Assembly (NCBI GenBank): GCA_024226735.1
Contig: JAAELL010000376.1
Span: forward strand, 1-32,552
Reading direction: 5' to 3'
DNA length: 32,552 bases
Source: a bacterium
Lineage (GTDB): Bacteria > Planctomycetota > UBA1135 > GCA-002686595
This document shows, in pieces, positions 26,572-32,552 of this stretch. A model generated the notes under the pieces. That model was given only the letters and a program-made list of their open reading frames with translations, made no database searches and was not told the origin of the DNA. The translations under genes were made by a program, and so were the position numbers. Position 1 is the first letter of the stretch, and each line of letters begins with the position of its first letter.

Positions 26572-26598
26572 CTCCGGGCACTCTCGCGTAGCTCGGAG
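26572..26598 (+). promoter_or_regulatory. possible ribosome-site-sequestering hairpin (riboswitch expression platform)
   Basis: CTCCG (26572-26576) can pair with CGGAG (26594-26598), which contains the GGAG ribosome site lying 8 bases before the ATG at 26607. A second small hairpin, GCAGCG/CGCTGC (26544-26559), stands between it and the aptamer. No T-tract terminator is seen, so control at translation is more likely than at termination. This is inferred from pairing potential only. Confidence 0.4.
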
Positions 26599-26606
26599 AC
26601 AGGGAC

Positions 26607-27812
26607 ATGACGACCCACGAACTCAACGCGCTCCTCGAGACGACCTGCCCGCGCCTCGGCCAAGGCCGAGGCGACGGTGAACCGCTCGTCGCGCCGATCG
26701 TTCAGTCGACGACGTTTTGTCGCGACGGTTTGGACAGCGATCCGGAACACAAGTACTCGCGCGAGTCGAACCCGACGGTCGCGCTGCTCGAGCGCGCCCT
26801 CGGGACGCTCGAAGACGCTCCGCCGGCGGTCTGCTACGGCACGGGACTCGCGGCGGAGTCGGGGCTGTTCCTCACGCTCTTGCGCGCCGGCGACCACGTC
26901 GTCTGCTCGCGCGCGCTCTACGGGGGAACGACGCGGCTCCTCGAGAGAATCTTCTTCGGACTCGGTGTCGCGACGACGTTCGTCGACAGCACCGACGTGG
27001 GAGAAGTCGAGCGCGCTCTGGAGCCGAACACGAAGCTCGTCTTCCTCGAGACGCCGGCGAACCCGACGCTCGATCTGACCGACATCCGCGCGGTCTCCGC
27101 GCTCGCCAAGCGTGCCGGCGCCTGGGTCGCCGTGGACAACACGTTCCTGACGGCCGTTCTGCAGCGGCCGCTCGATCTCGGTGCGGACTTCTCGGTGTAC
27201 TCGACGACGAAATCCATCGAGGGCCACTCGGTCGCCCTCGGCGGCGCGATCGTCGCCCGCGACGAGGAGCAGCTCGAGGCCCTGCGCTTCACACGCAAGT
27301 GCACCGGTAACATCCAGTCGCCGTTCAACGCGTGGCTGACGCTGCAGGGCATCAAGACGCTGCCCTTGCGCCTCGGACGTCAGTGCGAGAGCGCGCAACG
27401 CATCGTCAATTGGCTCGTGGAGCACCCCGCGACCGCGCGCGTGAACTACCCGACGGCGCCGGGTTTCGCACAGGCCGAGTTGGCGAGCGTCCAACACCTC
27501 GGCGCGCACGGCGCGGTCGTCTCCTTCGAGCTCGAGGGCGGGGCCGAGCGCGCGCGGGCCGTTTCGGAGCACGTCACGCTCTGCCGGCTCGTCGAGCACG
27601 TCGGTTCGGTCGAGACGCTCCTGACCCACTCGGCATCGATGACGCACGGCGGCGTGCCGCGCGATCAGCGCGAGCTCGTCGGGGTGACCGAAGGCCTCTT
27701 GCGCCTGTCGGTCGGCCTCGAACACCCGGACGCGATCATCCACGACCTCGAGCGGGCGTTCCGCAAGACAGCGGCGCGGGAGGAGGTGACGGCGTGTCCA
27801 GTGAGCGTCTGA
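26607..27812 (+). CDS. PLP-dependent transsulfuration enzyme (cystathionine gamma-synthase / O-acylhomoserine sulfhydrylase family)
   Basis: The protein has 401 residues, the usual length for the Cys/Met metabolism PLP family. Visible landmarks are the N-terminal APIVQSTTF, the phosphate-binding YSRESNP (Y50, R52), YGTGLAA, the cofactor-stacking Tyr in LYGGT (Y105), VDNTF with the pyridine-nitrogen Asp (D177), and the Schiff-base Lys in YSTTKSIEGHS (K202). The STTKxIEGH form is common in sulfhydrylase-type members, but sequence alone does not decide between cystathionine gamma-synthase, O-succinylhomoserine sulfhydrylase and a lyase. The context (a SAM riboswitch upstream, homoserine-forming genes downstream) supports synthesis of methionine or cystathionine from activated homoserine. 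The acyltransferase making that substrate is not nearby. GGAG at 26595 supports the start. The end overlaps the next gene by 19 bases. Confidence 0.92.
   Translation: MTTHELNALLETTCPRLGQGRGDGEPLVAPIVQSTTFCRDGLDSDPEHKYSRESNPTVALLERALGTLEDAPPAVCYGTGLAAESGLFLTLLRAGDHVVCSRALYGGTTRLLERIFFGLGVATTFVDSTDVGEVERALEPNTKLVFLETPANPTLDLTDIRAVSALAKRAGAWVAVDNTFLTAVLQRPLDLGADFSVYSTTKSIEGHSVALGGAIVARDEEQLEALRFTRKCTGNIQSPFNAWLTLQGIKTLPLRLGRQCESAQRIVNWLVEHPATARVNYPTAPGFAQAELASVQHLGAHGAVVSFELEGGAERARAVSEHVTLCRLVEHVGSVETLLTHSASMTHGGVPRDQRELVGVTEGLLRLSVGLEHPDAIIHDLERAFRKTAAREEVTACPVSV
27781..27786 (+). promoter_or_regulatory. ribosome binding site that fixes the GTG start of the AK-HSD gene
   Basis: A perfect AGGAGG lies 7 bases before GTG 27794, inside the end of the upstream coding sequence. 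It selects this GTG, after which the aspartokinase motif LKFGG begins at once, over any upstream start in the same open frame. Confidence 0.8.
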
Positions 27813-29533
27813 TCGTGCTGAAGTTCGGCGGCTCCGTCCTGAAGGACGAGGAGGCCGCGCGGCTCGCAGTGCATGAGATCTACCGCTGGCGGAGGCGCGG
27901 GTACCAGGTCGTCGCCGTCGTGTCGGCGCTGGCCGGCACGACCGACGCGCTGCTCGCGAAGGCCCGCGGCGTGTGCGCCGCACCGAGCCCGGAGTCGGTC
28001 GCCGCGGTCGTCTCGAACGGCGAGCTGGCGAGCGCCGCGCTCCTCGGCCTGCACCTCGACCGCGCCGGCGTTCCGGCGAGCGTGCTCACGCCGGCAGCGA
28101 TCGACCTCGTCGCCGTCGGCGATCCGCTCGACGCCGAGCCCGTGGGCGTCGACGTCCAGCGCCTGCGCCGACCGCTCGCGGCCGGCGGAGTCGTCGTCGT
28201 GCCCGGCTACGTCGCATGCGACGGCCGCGGCCGCACCGTCGTGCTCGGGCGCGGCGGTTCGGACACGACGGCGATCTTCCTCGCCGCCCAGCTCGGTGCG
28301 ACGCGCTGCCGGTTGATCAAGGACGTCGACGGGCTCTACGAGCGTGACCCCGCCGCCGAGTCCGCGGATTCGGCTCCGCGGCGCTACGCGTCGGTGAGTT
28401 GGGACGATGCGTTGCAGACGGACGGTTCGATCCTGCAGCACAAGGCGCTGCGCTTTGCGCGCGAGCTGGGCCTCGTGTTTGACCTGGGGCGGTTCAACGG
28501 CACGCGGCCGACCGAGGTCGGTCCGGGACCGACCCGGTTTGCGAGCAGCATCGATGCGACGAAGGAGCTGAGCGTGTGTCTGCTCGGTGCCGGGACCGTT
28601 GGCGAGGGTGTATGGACGCTGTTCCGCGAGCTCGGCGCGCACGTCAATGTGCAGGCGGTTGCGGTGCGCGATGCCGAGCGTCGGCGCGCCGTTCCCGCTG
28701 ACCAGATCACGACCGACCTCGAGACCGCCGCGGGCTCCGGAGCGGACGTGGTGATCGAGGCGATCGGTGGGGTCGACCGAGCGCGGCACGCGATCGAGTG
28801 CGCCCTGCGTGCCGGCTCGCACGTCGTGACGGCGAACAAGGCGGTGCTCGCCGCGGCTGGATCGGAGCTGGCGGCGCTCGCGCGGGAGTGCGGCCGCGAG
28901 CTGCGCTTCTCCGCGTCGGTCGGCGGCAGCATGCCGCTGCTCGAGCACCTCGCGTCGTTCACGCCGGGCGCGGTGCGCGCCGTCCACGGCGTGCTGAACG
29001 CCACGACCAACTTCGTCGTGAACCGGGTCGCGGACGGCCTGTCGCTCGACGCGGCGCTGGCCGAGGCGCGGCAGCGCGGACTGGCCGAGAGCGACACCGA
29101 GCGCGACCTGTCCGGGCTCGACGCCGCCGACAAGCTCTGCGTGATTGCGCAGCAGCTCGGCTGGCCCGCGCTCGCGCTCGATCGGGTGCGGCGTCGGCCG
29201 ATCGACGCGCGGACGCTCGCGGATGCCGGTGTCGGTCGCGGCGGCACGACCGTGCGCCACGTCGCCTACGTCGAGCGCAGCGGCGACGAGGTGCTCGCCT
29301 CGGTCGCGTTCCGCGAGACCGGACCCGCCGACCCCCTCGCCGTTCTGCCCGACGCGCAGAACGCGGCGGTGATCGAGCTCACGGACGGCACGCGCCAAGT
29401 CGTACGAGGCAAGGGCGCGGGTCGTTGGCCGACGGCCGAAGCGGTCGTAGCCGACGTCTTGGCGATCGCGCGCACGCTCGAGCGTCGCACGGGGGACGCT
29501 GCGGAAGGCGGAGGCCTGAGTCATGCCGGCTGA
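27794..29533 (+). CDS. thrA: bifunctional aspartokinase-homoserine dehydrogenase lacking ACT domains
   Basis: The protein has 579 residues in two catalytic parts. Residues 1 to about 255 are an amino-acid-kinase domain: LKFGGSVL (K10), NGELAS with the conserved Glu, LGRGGSDTTA and KDVDGLYERDP. From about 259 a homoserine dehydrogenase follows: the NAD(P) loop LLGAGTVGEG (264-270), TANKAV (Lys about 349), ASVGGSMPLL, GVLNATTNF and AESDTERDLSGLDAADKL, which holds the acidic and Lys catalytic residues. E. coli ThrA is about 820 residues, with two ACT-type regulatory segments between the catalytic parts. Here the kinase ends at NGTRPTEVG and the dehydrogenase begins about 20 residues later, and there is no C-terminal ACT either. 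Feedback control by threonine through ACT domains therefore looks absent. The enzyme makes aspartyl phosphate and reduces the semialdehyde to homoserine. It overlaps both neighbours (19 and 11 bases), which implies one transcript. Confidence 0.93.
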   Translation: MSSERLIVLKFGGSVLKDEEAARLAVHEIYRWRRRGYQVVAVVSALAGTTDALLAKARGVCAAPSPESVAAVVSNGELASAALLGLHLDRAGVPASVLTPAAIDLVAVGDPLDAEPVGVDVQRLRRPLAAGGVVVVPGYVACDGRGRTVVLGRGGSDTTAIFLAAQLGATRCRLIKDVDGLYERDPAAESADSAPRRYASVSWDDALQTDGSILQHKALRFARELGLVFDLGRFNGTRPTEVGPGPTRFASSIDATKELSVCLLGAGTVGEGVWTLFRELGAHVNVQAVAVRDAERRRAVPADQITTDLETAAGSGADVVIEAIGGVDRARHAIECALRAGSHVVTANKAVLAAAGSELAALARECGRELRFSASVGGSMPLLEHLASFTPGAVRAVHGVLNATTNFVVNRVADGLSLDAALAEARQRGLAESDTERDLSGLDAADKLCVIAQQLGWPALALDRVRRRPIDARTLADAGVGRGGTTVRHVAYVERSGDEVLASVAFRETGPADPLAVLPDAQNAAVIELTDGTRQVVRGKGAGRWPTAEAVVADVLAIARTLERRTGDAAEGGGLSHAG

Positions 29534-30536
29534 GCGGATCTGTGTGGTCGGGGCGACGGGGGCCGTCGGGCGCGAGGCGCTCGCGATTCTCGCGGAGCGC
29601 GGTGTCGCGCCCGAGCGGGTCTACGCGTTCGCCTCGACGCGTTCGGCGGGAGCGGAGCTCGACTACGGCAGCGGTCGCCTCACCGTGCGCGCATTGGACG
29701 CGTCGGTCCTGCACGACTCCGCCGCGGCGCTCTTTTGCGCCTCGGCGGACGTCGCGCGCGCGTTCGTTCCCGATGCGGTTCGTGCGGGGGTGCGCGTGGT
29801 CGACAACTCGTCGGCTTACCGTATGGATCCCTCCGTTCCCCTGGTGATCCCAGAGGTGAACGGGGACGCGCTGGTCGCGGGCAGCTCACTCGCCGCGAAC
29901 CCCAACTGTTCGACGATCCTCTTGCTGCTCGCCCTCGAGCCGCTGCGGCGCGCGTTCGGCCTCTCGAGCGTTCTCGTGTCGACGTACCAAGCGGTCTCCG
30001 GTGCGGGAATCGAGGCGATCGAGGAGCTGCGCGATCAGACGCGAGCGGTGCTCGACGGCGCGCCGCCCGAGCCACGGGTATTCCGCGAGCCGATCGCGTT
30101 CAACGTGTTCGCGCACGAGTCACCCGTCGATCTGGAGACGGGCGCGAACGAGGAAGAGGCGAAGATCGTTCTCGAGGCCGAGAAGATCTGGGGACCCGAC
30201 GCGCCGCCGCTCTTCCCGACTTGTGTGCGCGTGCCCGTCGAGCGCGCGCACAGCCAATCGATCGTCGTCGAGCTCGAGCGCGCGACGGGCGTGCCCGAGG
30301 TGCGCGCGGCGCTCGAGGCGGCGCCTGGGCTGCGCCTGGTCGACGATCGTTCGACGGGCGTGTTTCCTACTCCGCTCGCGGCGAGCGGGCGGGACGAGGT
30401 GCTCGTCGGGAGGGTGCGCTGCGATCCGATGTCGGGCGGTCGGCGCTTCGGTTTGTGGTTGAGCGGCGATCAGTTGCGCAAGGGCGCCGCGTTGAACGCA
30501 GTGCAGCTGATCGGCCAAAGTTTCGGTCTTGCGTGA
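29523..30536 (+). CDS. asd: aspartate-semialdehyde dehydrogenase
   Basis: The protein has 337 residues, normal for the family. It starts with an NADP-binding loop VVGATGAVGRE. It carries the conserved DNSSAYR (94-100), the catalytic Cys in AANPNCSTI (C129), YQAVSGAG, and the substrate and acid-base segment FPTCVRVPVERAHSQS (R236, H243). It reduces aspartyl phosphate to aspartate semialdehyde, the step between the two activities of the upstream fused enzyme. All three common steps from aspartate to homoserine are thus encoded by two overlapping genes. The ATG lies inside the end of the upstream gene (11-base overlap). No clear terminator follows. Confidence 0.96.
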   Translation: MPAERICVVGATGAVGREALAILAERGVAPERVYAFASTRSAGAELDYGSGRLTVRALDASVLHDSAAALFCASADVARAFVPDAVRAGVRVVDNSSAYRMDPSVPLVIPEVNGDALVAGSSLAANPNCSTILLLLALEPLRRAFGLSSVLVSTYQAVSGAGIEAIEELRDQTRAVLDGAPPEPRVFREPIAFNVFAHESPVDLETGANEEEAKIVLEAEKIWGPDAPPLFPTCVRVPVERAHSQSIVVELERATGVPEVRAALEAAPGLRLVDDRSTGVFPTPLAASGRDEVLVGRVRCDPMSGGRRFGLWLSGDQLRKGAALNAVQLIGQSFGLA

Positions 30537-30617
30537 AACCTTCGCGCGTCGGCGGGTGCGCACGTCGCGATCGAGGTCGTGCCTGACGCGGCCGGCGACG
30601 TCGCGATCGTGCTGAAG

Positions 30618-30639
30618 CGATAGCAGCTAGTGGTGTGAT
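30618..30639 (+). repeat. second copy of the MITE end
   Basis: CGATAGC(A)GCTAGTGGTGTGAT matches the reverse complement of 1968-1989 at 21 of 22 positions. The match includes bases outside the CTAG boundary. No inverted partner is found nearby, so this is a solo end, a truncated copy, or the end of a different decayed element. Confidence 0.6.
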
Positions 30640-30779
30640 TCACTCTTGTGCGGCATATCGATCGGCCCGTACGGGTAGTGCAGCCTGGTGTCTGTGATTT
30701 CGTGAACGATCGTCGATCGCGAACAGGGACTCGATCCTCAGGCCAAGCGCTCCGCGTGTCTCGCGCGACCGATGCAACG

Positions 30780-30805
30780 CGTCACCCTTCTTCATGAGGG
30801 TGACG
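30780..30805. repeat. 9-bp stem hairpin, role unclear
   Basis: CGTCACCCT (30780-30788) and AGGGTGACG (30797-30805) pair perfectly around an 8-base loop. There is no T-tract on the minus strand, and on the plus strand it is followed by ATACAAG. It lies just past the terminator of the exported-protein gene and may be a back-up structure. Confidence 0.5.
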
Positions 30806-30848
30806 ATACAAGAGAACGGGCAGAGGCGACCTACGTCGACTCTGCCCG
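30804..30848 (-). terminator. rho-independent terminator of the exported-protein gene
   Basis: CGGGCAGAG (30817-30825) pairs perfectly with CTCTGCCCG (30840-30848), and the stem can extend by CGAC/GTCG across a single mismatch. On the minus strand it is followed by TTCTCTTGTATC. It lies about 42 bases beyond the stop codon at 30891. Confidence 0.75.
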
Positions 30849-30890
30849 CCTCGAAGTTTTGGGGACGCGGGGCGCTGTCGGGGCGCGGGG

Positions 30891-32129
30891 CTACTGTCCG
30901 CCGGTCGTCAGGGAGTCGCGGTGGAAGACGATCTGTCCGAAGTGGTCGCAACCGGGCTCGCCTGGCATCTTGCCTCCGGGGACCGTTCCCTGGTTGTCGG
31001 TGCACTGCAACCGGAAGACGGCGTGAACGCTGTTGAAGGGGATGCCGAGCTCACACAGGTACGCGCCGGTGTCGATCTGGATGATCGTGGCCTGCGTCAG
31101 CGTGACGAACTGCTCGGTGATCGTGTCGAAGACCTGGATCGACGTGAACTCGACGTCGGTGGGCATGCCCGATTCCTCGCAGGTGATCACGTACTTCAGG
31201 CGCTCCTTCGCCACGGTCACTTGCATCTTGACACGGCGGATCTCGACCTTGTTGTCGAGGGCGTACTGCGCGACCGTGAGGTCGTCGTTCACGTGCTCCA
31301 GGCGCTCGTAGCTACCGAGGATCTCCGCGCTGTCGATATCTCCCTCGCAGAAATCGATCTCGGCCTGCACGAACTTCGCGACGACCCAGGCGACGTCCAC
31401 GATGATGCATGCCGTCGAGGCGTTGCCTCCGACACCGGCCACCACGGCGGTTTGCTTGCACCCGTCCTGGGAGAACTCGCGCAGGTCGTCAGCGACTTCC
31501 CACACACCCAAAGCGATCTGAGCCGCCACCGTGCTGATGCGCGTCTCGCCGCAGAACGAGTAGCCCGCATCGGGGAAGGTCGCCGGCGGATCCGGGCCGC
31601 AGTCGAGGGGACTGCCGGCGTAGCCAGTTTGGCTGAGCGTGCCGGGTCCGAACACCTGCTGTTGGTGCAGCGCTGCTTGTTCTGCCTGTTCCGTGGCGAG
31701 CCTGTCCTGTTGGGCGACTCGGCGCAGCTGGCTCGTTGCGTTGAGGAAGTCCCGGATCAGCGGAGCGCCGTCCTGGAGAATCGTCAGCTCGGCGCGGCTC
31801 ATGGCCTGCACCGCTTCCATCGTGTTGAGGATTCGCACGTCGTGCGGATCGTCCTCCAGCCGGTTCTCGACGGTCGCGCGATCCCGACTCGCGAGTCCAT
31901 AGAGGGCCTTGACCTCGTACAAGTTGGTCAGGGCCCCGAGGAACTGGCCGCGCATGTTCTCCAGGTCCTCGACCGTTCCGAGCTCGACGCCGCGCTCGAT
32001 CAAGACTCGCTCGGCGACTTGCGCGGCAGGCGATTGCGAGCGCGTCAGCTGGGGAACGCCGATTGCGAGGGAAACAGCAGCTACGGCGAGGCCGCTGGAG
32101 ATGAAGAGTCGTTTGGAGCTGTCTCTCAT
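30891..32129 (-). CDS. exported cysteine-containing protein of unknown function
   Basis: The protein has 412 residues from ATG 32129 (MRDSSKRLF), which places a signal peptide at the N-terminus (hydrophobic ISSGLAVAAVSLAIGV). In-frame ATGs at 32150 and 32186 would put a polar extension before it. Residues about 35-155 are helical and Gln/Glu-rich. A middle part has regularly spaced cysteines around FCGETR, DGCKQTAVVAGVGGNAS, TACIIVDVAW and IDFCEGDIDSAEI, followed by GSYERLEHVNDD. From memory, similar patterns recur in uncharacterised exported bacterial proteins. About nine cysteines suggest disulfides and a location outside the cytoplasm. The C-terminal third looks beta-rich (FTSIQVFDTI, HAVFRLQCTD). 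It is a single-gene unit with its own terminator and appears less GC-rich than the operon beside it. Function is unknown. Confidence 0.85.
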   Translation of the reverse strand: MRDSSKRLFISSGLAVAAVSLAIGVPQLTRSQSPAAQVAERVLIERGVELGTVEDLENMRGQFLGALTNLYEVKALYGLASRDRATVENRLEDDPHDVRILNTMEAVQAMSRAELTILQDGAPLIRDFLNATSQLRRVAQQDRLATEQAEQAALHQQQVFGPGTLSQTGYAGSPLDCGPDPPATFPDAGYSFCGETRISTVAAQIALGVWEVADDLREFSQDGCKQTAVVAGVGGNASTACIIVDVAWVVAKFVQAEIDFCEGDIDSAEILGSYERLEHVNDDLTVAQYALDNKVEIRRVKMQVTVAKERLKYVITCEESGMPTDVEFTSIQVFDTITEQFVTLTQATIIQIDTGAYLCELGIPFNSVHAVFRLQCTDNQGTVPGGKMPGEPGCDHFGQIVFHRDSLTTGGQ

Positions 32130-32552
32130 GGTGTCTCGATTGGGCGACATGGGTTGACTTGGAATAGGGTGTCGGTACTCGTTCAATTTCGTCGCTCTCC
32201 GTGCAGGCGCACCCGGTTTGCGAGAGCCAAAGGCAGGCGGGTGTTCGTGCGCGGGAATGCAGGCAACGGACGAAGTCTACGCGAAGAGTTCCGCGGTAGG
32301 GGGTGACGTTGTCGAATTCAAGAGCGCCTTCGATCCACGCGCTATATGCGGATCGTACGATCCGCATATAGTCTTGATCCGAAAGAGAAAGGAAAGAGGG
32401 ACTTGCGCGCGTGTGTGTGGATAGCTTGTGGCCTTGTTCGAGCTAGAACGCGAGGCAGAACGGGTGTCGATGAGACATAGTTGGCGCACGTGTCAGCATG
32501 GTGCGCACATCTGTGCGGCGGAGGCGCTCGTTCGTTTTTCCTCGAAAGGGAC
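32130..32552. other. upstream region of the exported-protein gene, no gene seen
   Basis: Short open frames here have no ribosome sites and no recognisable products. The stretch is less GC-rich than the rest of the window. It contains the perfect palindrome at 32342-32371 and a purine-rich run just after it (32380-32400). A promoter reading toward 32129 is expected, but no convincing hexamer pair was found. Confidence 0.45.
32342..32371. repeat. perfect 30-bp palindrome
   Basis: CTATATGCGGATCGT is followed at once by its exact reverse complement, with no spacer. The sequence is AT-richer at the ends than its surroundings. There is no T-tract on either side and it lies about 210 bases upstream of the gene start at 32129. 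It could be a binding site for a dimeric protein, a small mobile hairpin or a bidirectional structure. Confidence 0.7.

Larger units (their letters stand above)
30537..30890. other. intergenic region between convergent genes
   Basis: No confident gene is seen. The stretch holds a 12-base direct repeat ACGTCGCGATCG (at 30562 and 30598), a repeat end at 30618-30639, and two hairpins (30780-30805 and 30817-30848). A 51-codon minus-strand frame (30795 to 30640, MKKGDALHRS...ADRYAAQE) ends exactly at the inner edge of the repeat end. It has no ribosome site and no recognised homology. Confidence 0.5.

Noticed and set aside
27332..27793. Upstream extension of the AK-HSD frame
   Set aside because: It lies within the PLP enzyme gene, is Arg-rich and lacks motifs. 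A perfect AGGAGG selects GTG 27794.
26190..27983. Upstream extension of giant TPR gene 2 by about 600 codons
   Set aside because: It is antisense to the methionine operon, and a signal peptide begins exactly at the 26189 ATG.
30537..30623. In-frame, protein-like tail after the asd stop (HVAIEVVPDAAGDVAIVLKR)
   Set aside because: The dehydrogenase is already full length at its stop. In GC-rich DNA such tails arise by chance.
32342..32371. Palindrome read as a terminator
   Set aside because: There is no T-tract on either strand and no gene end beside it.

Overview
The window is high-GC bacterial DNA. It most likely comes from a planctomycete of the lineage that encodes very large exported TPR proteins, sortilin-like propeller proteins with FlgD-like tails, and small exported proteins ending in a WxFQxWYRD...SNFTD-type domain. 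That lineage call rests on recognised protein types, because no rRNA, tRNA or ribosomal protein gene is present. No CRISPR array, intact insertion sequence or phage module is visible.

Layout. (1) 1-2133: a membrane-anchored coiled-coil gene and a chimeric downstream frame that ends in the tail of an ABC ATPase, both on the minus strand. These are followed by a 0.5 kb gap holding two abutting inverted-repeat elements. (2) 2134-2819: a small exported-protein gene on the plus strand, broken by a one-base frameshift. (3) 2821-26189: one long minus-strand block. In transcription order it holds a giant exported TPR protein (2928 aa), a short frameshifted ankyrin-like gene whose ATG overlaps the TPR stop, an exported Asp-box propeller protein with an inserted PDZ domain, a GNAT-like gene closed by a clear terminator, and a second giant exported TPR protein (2907 aa). 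The two giants are full-length colinear paralogs. (4) 26373-30536: a plus-strand methionine/aspartate-family operon made of promoter, S-adenosylmethionine riboswitch of the SAM-I/SAM-IV clan, transsulfuration-type PLP enzyme, fused aspartokinase-homoserine dehydrogenase without ACT domains, and aspartate-semialdehyde dehydrogenase. (5) 30537-32552: a gap with a second copy of one repeat end and two hairpins, a cysteine-containing exported protein of unknown function on the minus strand with its own terminator, and a perfect 30-bp palindrome upstream of it.

How the genes work together. Region 4 is a coherent pathway. Aspartokinase, semialdehyde dehydrogenase and homoserine dehydrogenase convert aspartate to homoserine, and the PLP enzyme carries an activated homoserine toward methionine. 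The homoserine acyltransferase is not in the window. The fused enzyme lacks the usual amino-acid-sensing ACT domains, so the SAM riboswitch may be the main control point (inference). Region 3 looks like an envelope or periplasmic protein set built from repeat scaffolds (TPR, ankyrin, beta-propeller, PDZ). Its function cannot be read from the sequence.

Most striking observations: the riboswitch with SAM-IV-like pseudoknots in front of an ACT-less AK-HSD; the twin 2.9-kilo-residue TPR proteins with four aromatic/Ser/Gly-rich loops at nearly identical residue numbers; the paired TA-ended hairpins; and two independent frameshifts, each explained by loss of one G from a G run, which raises the possibility of assembly error.
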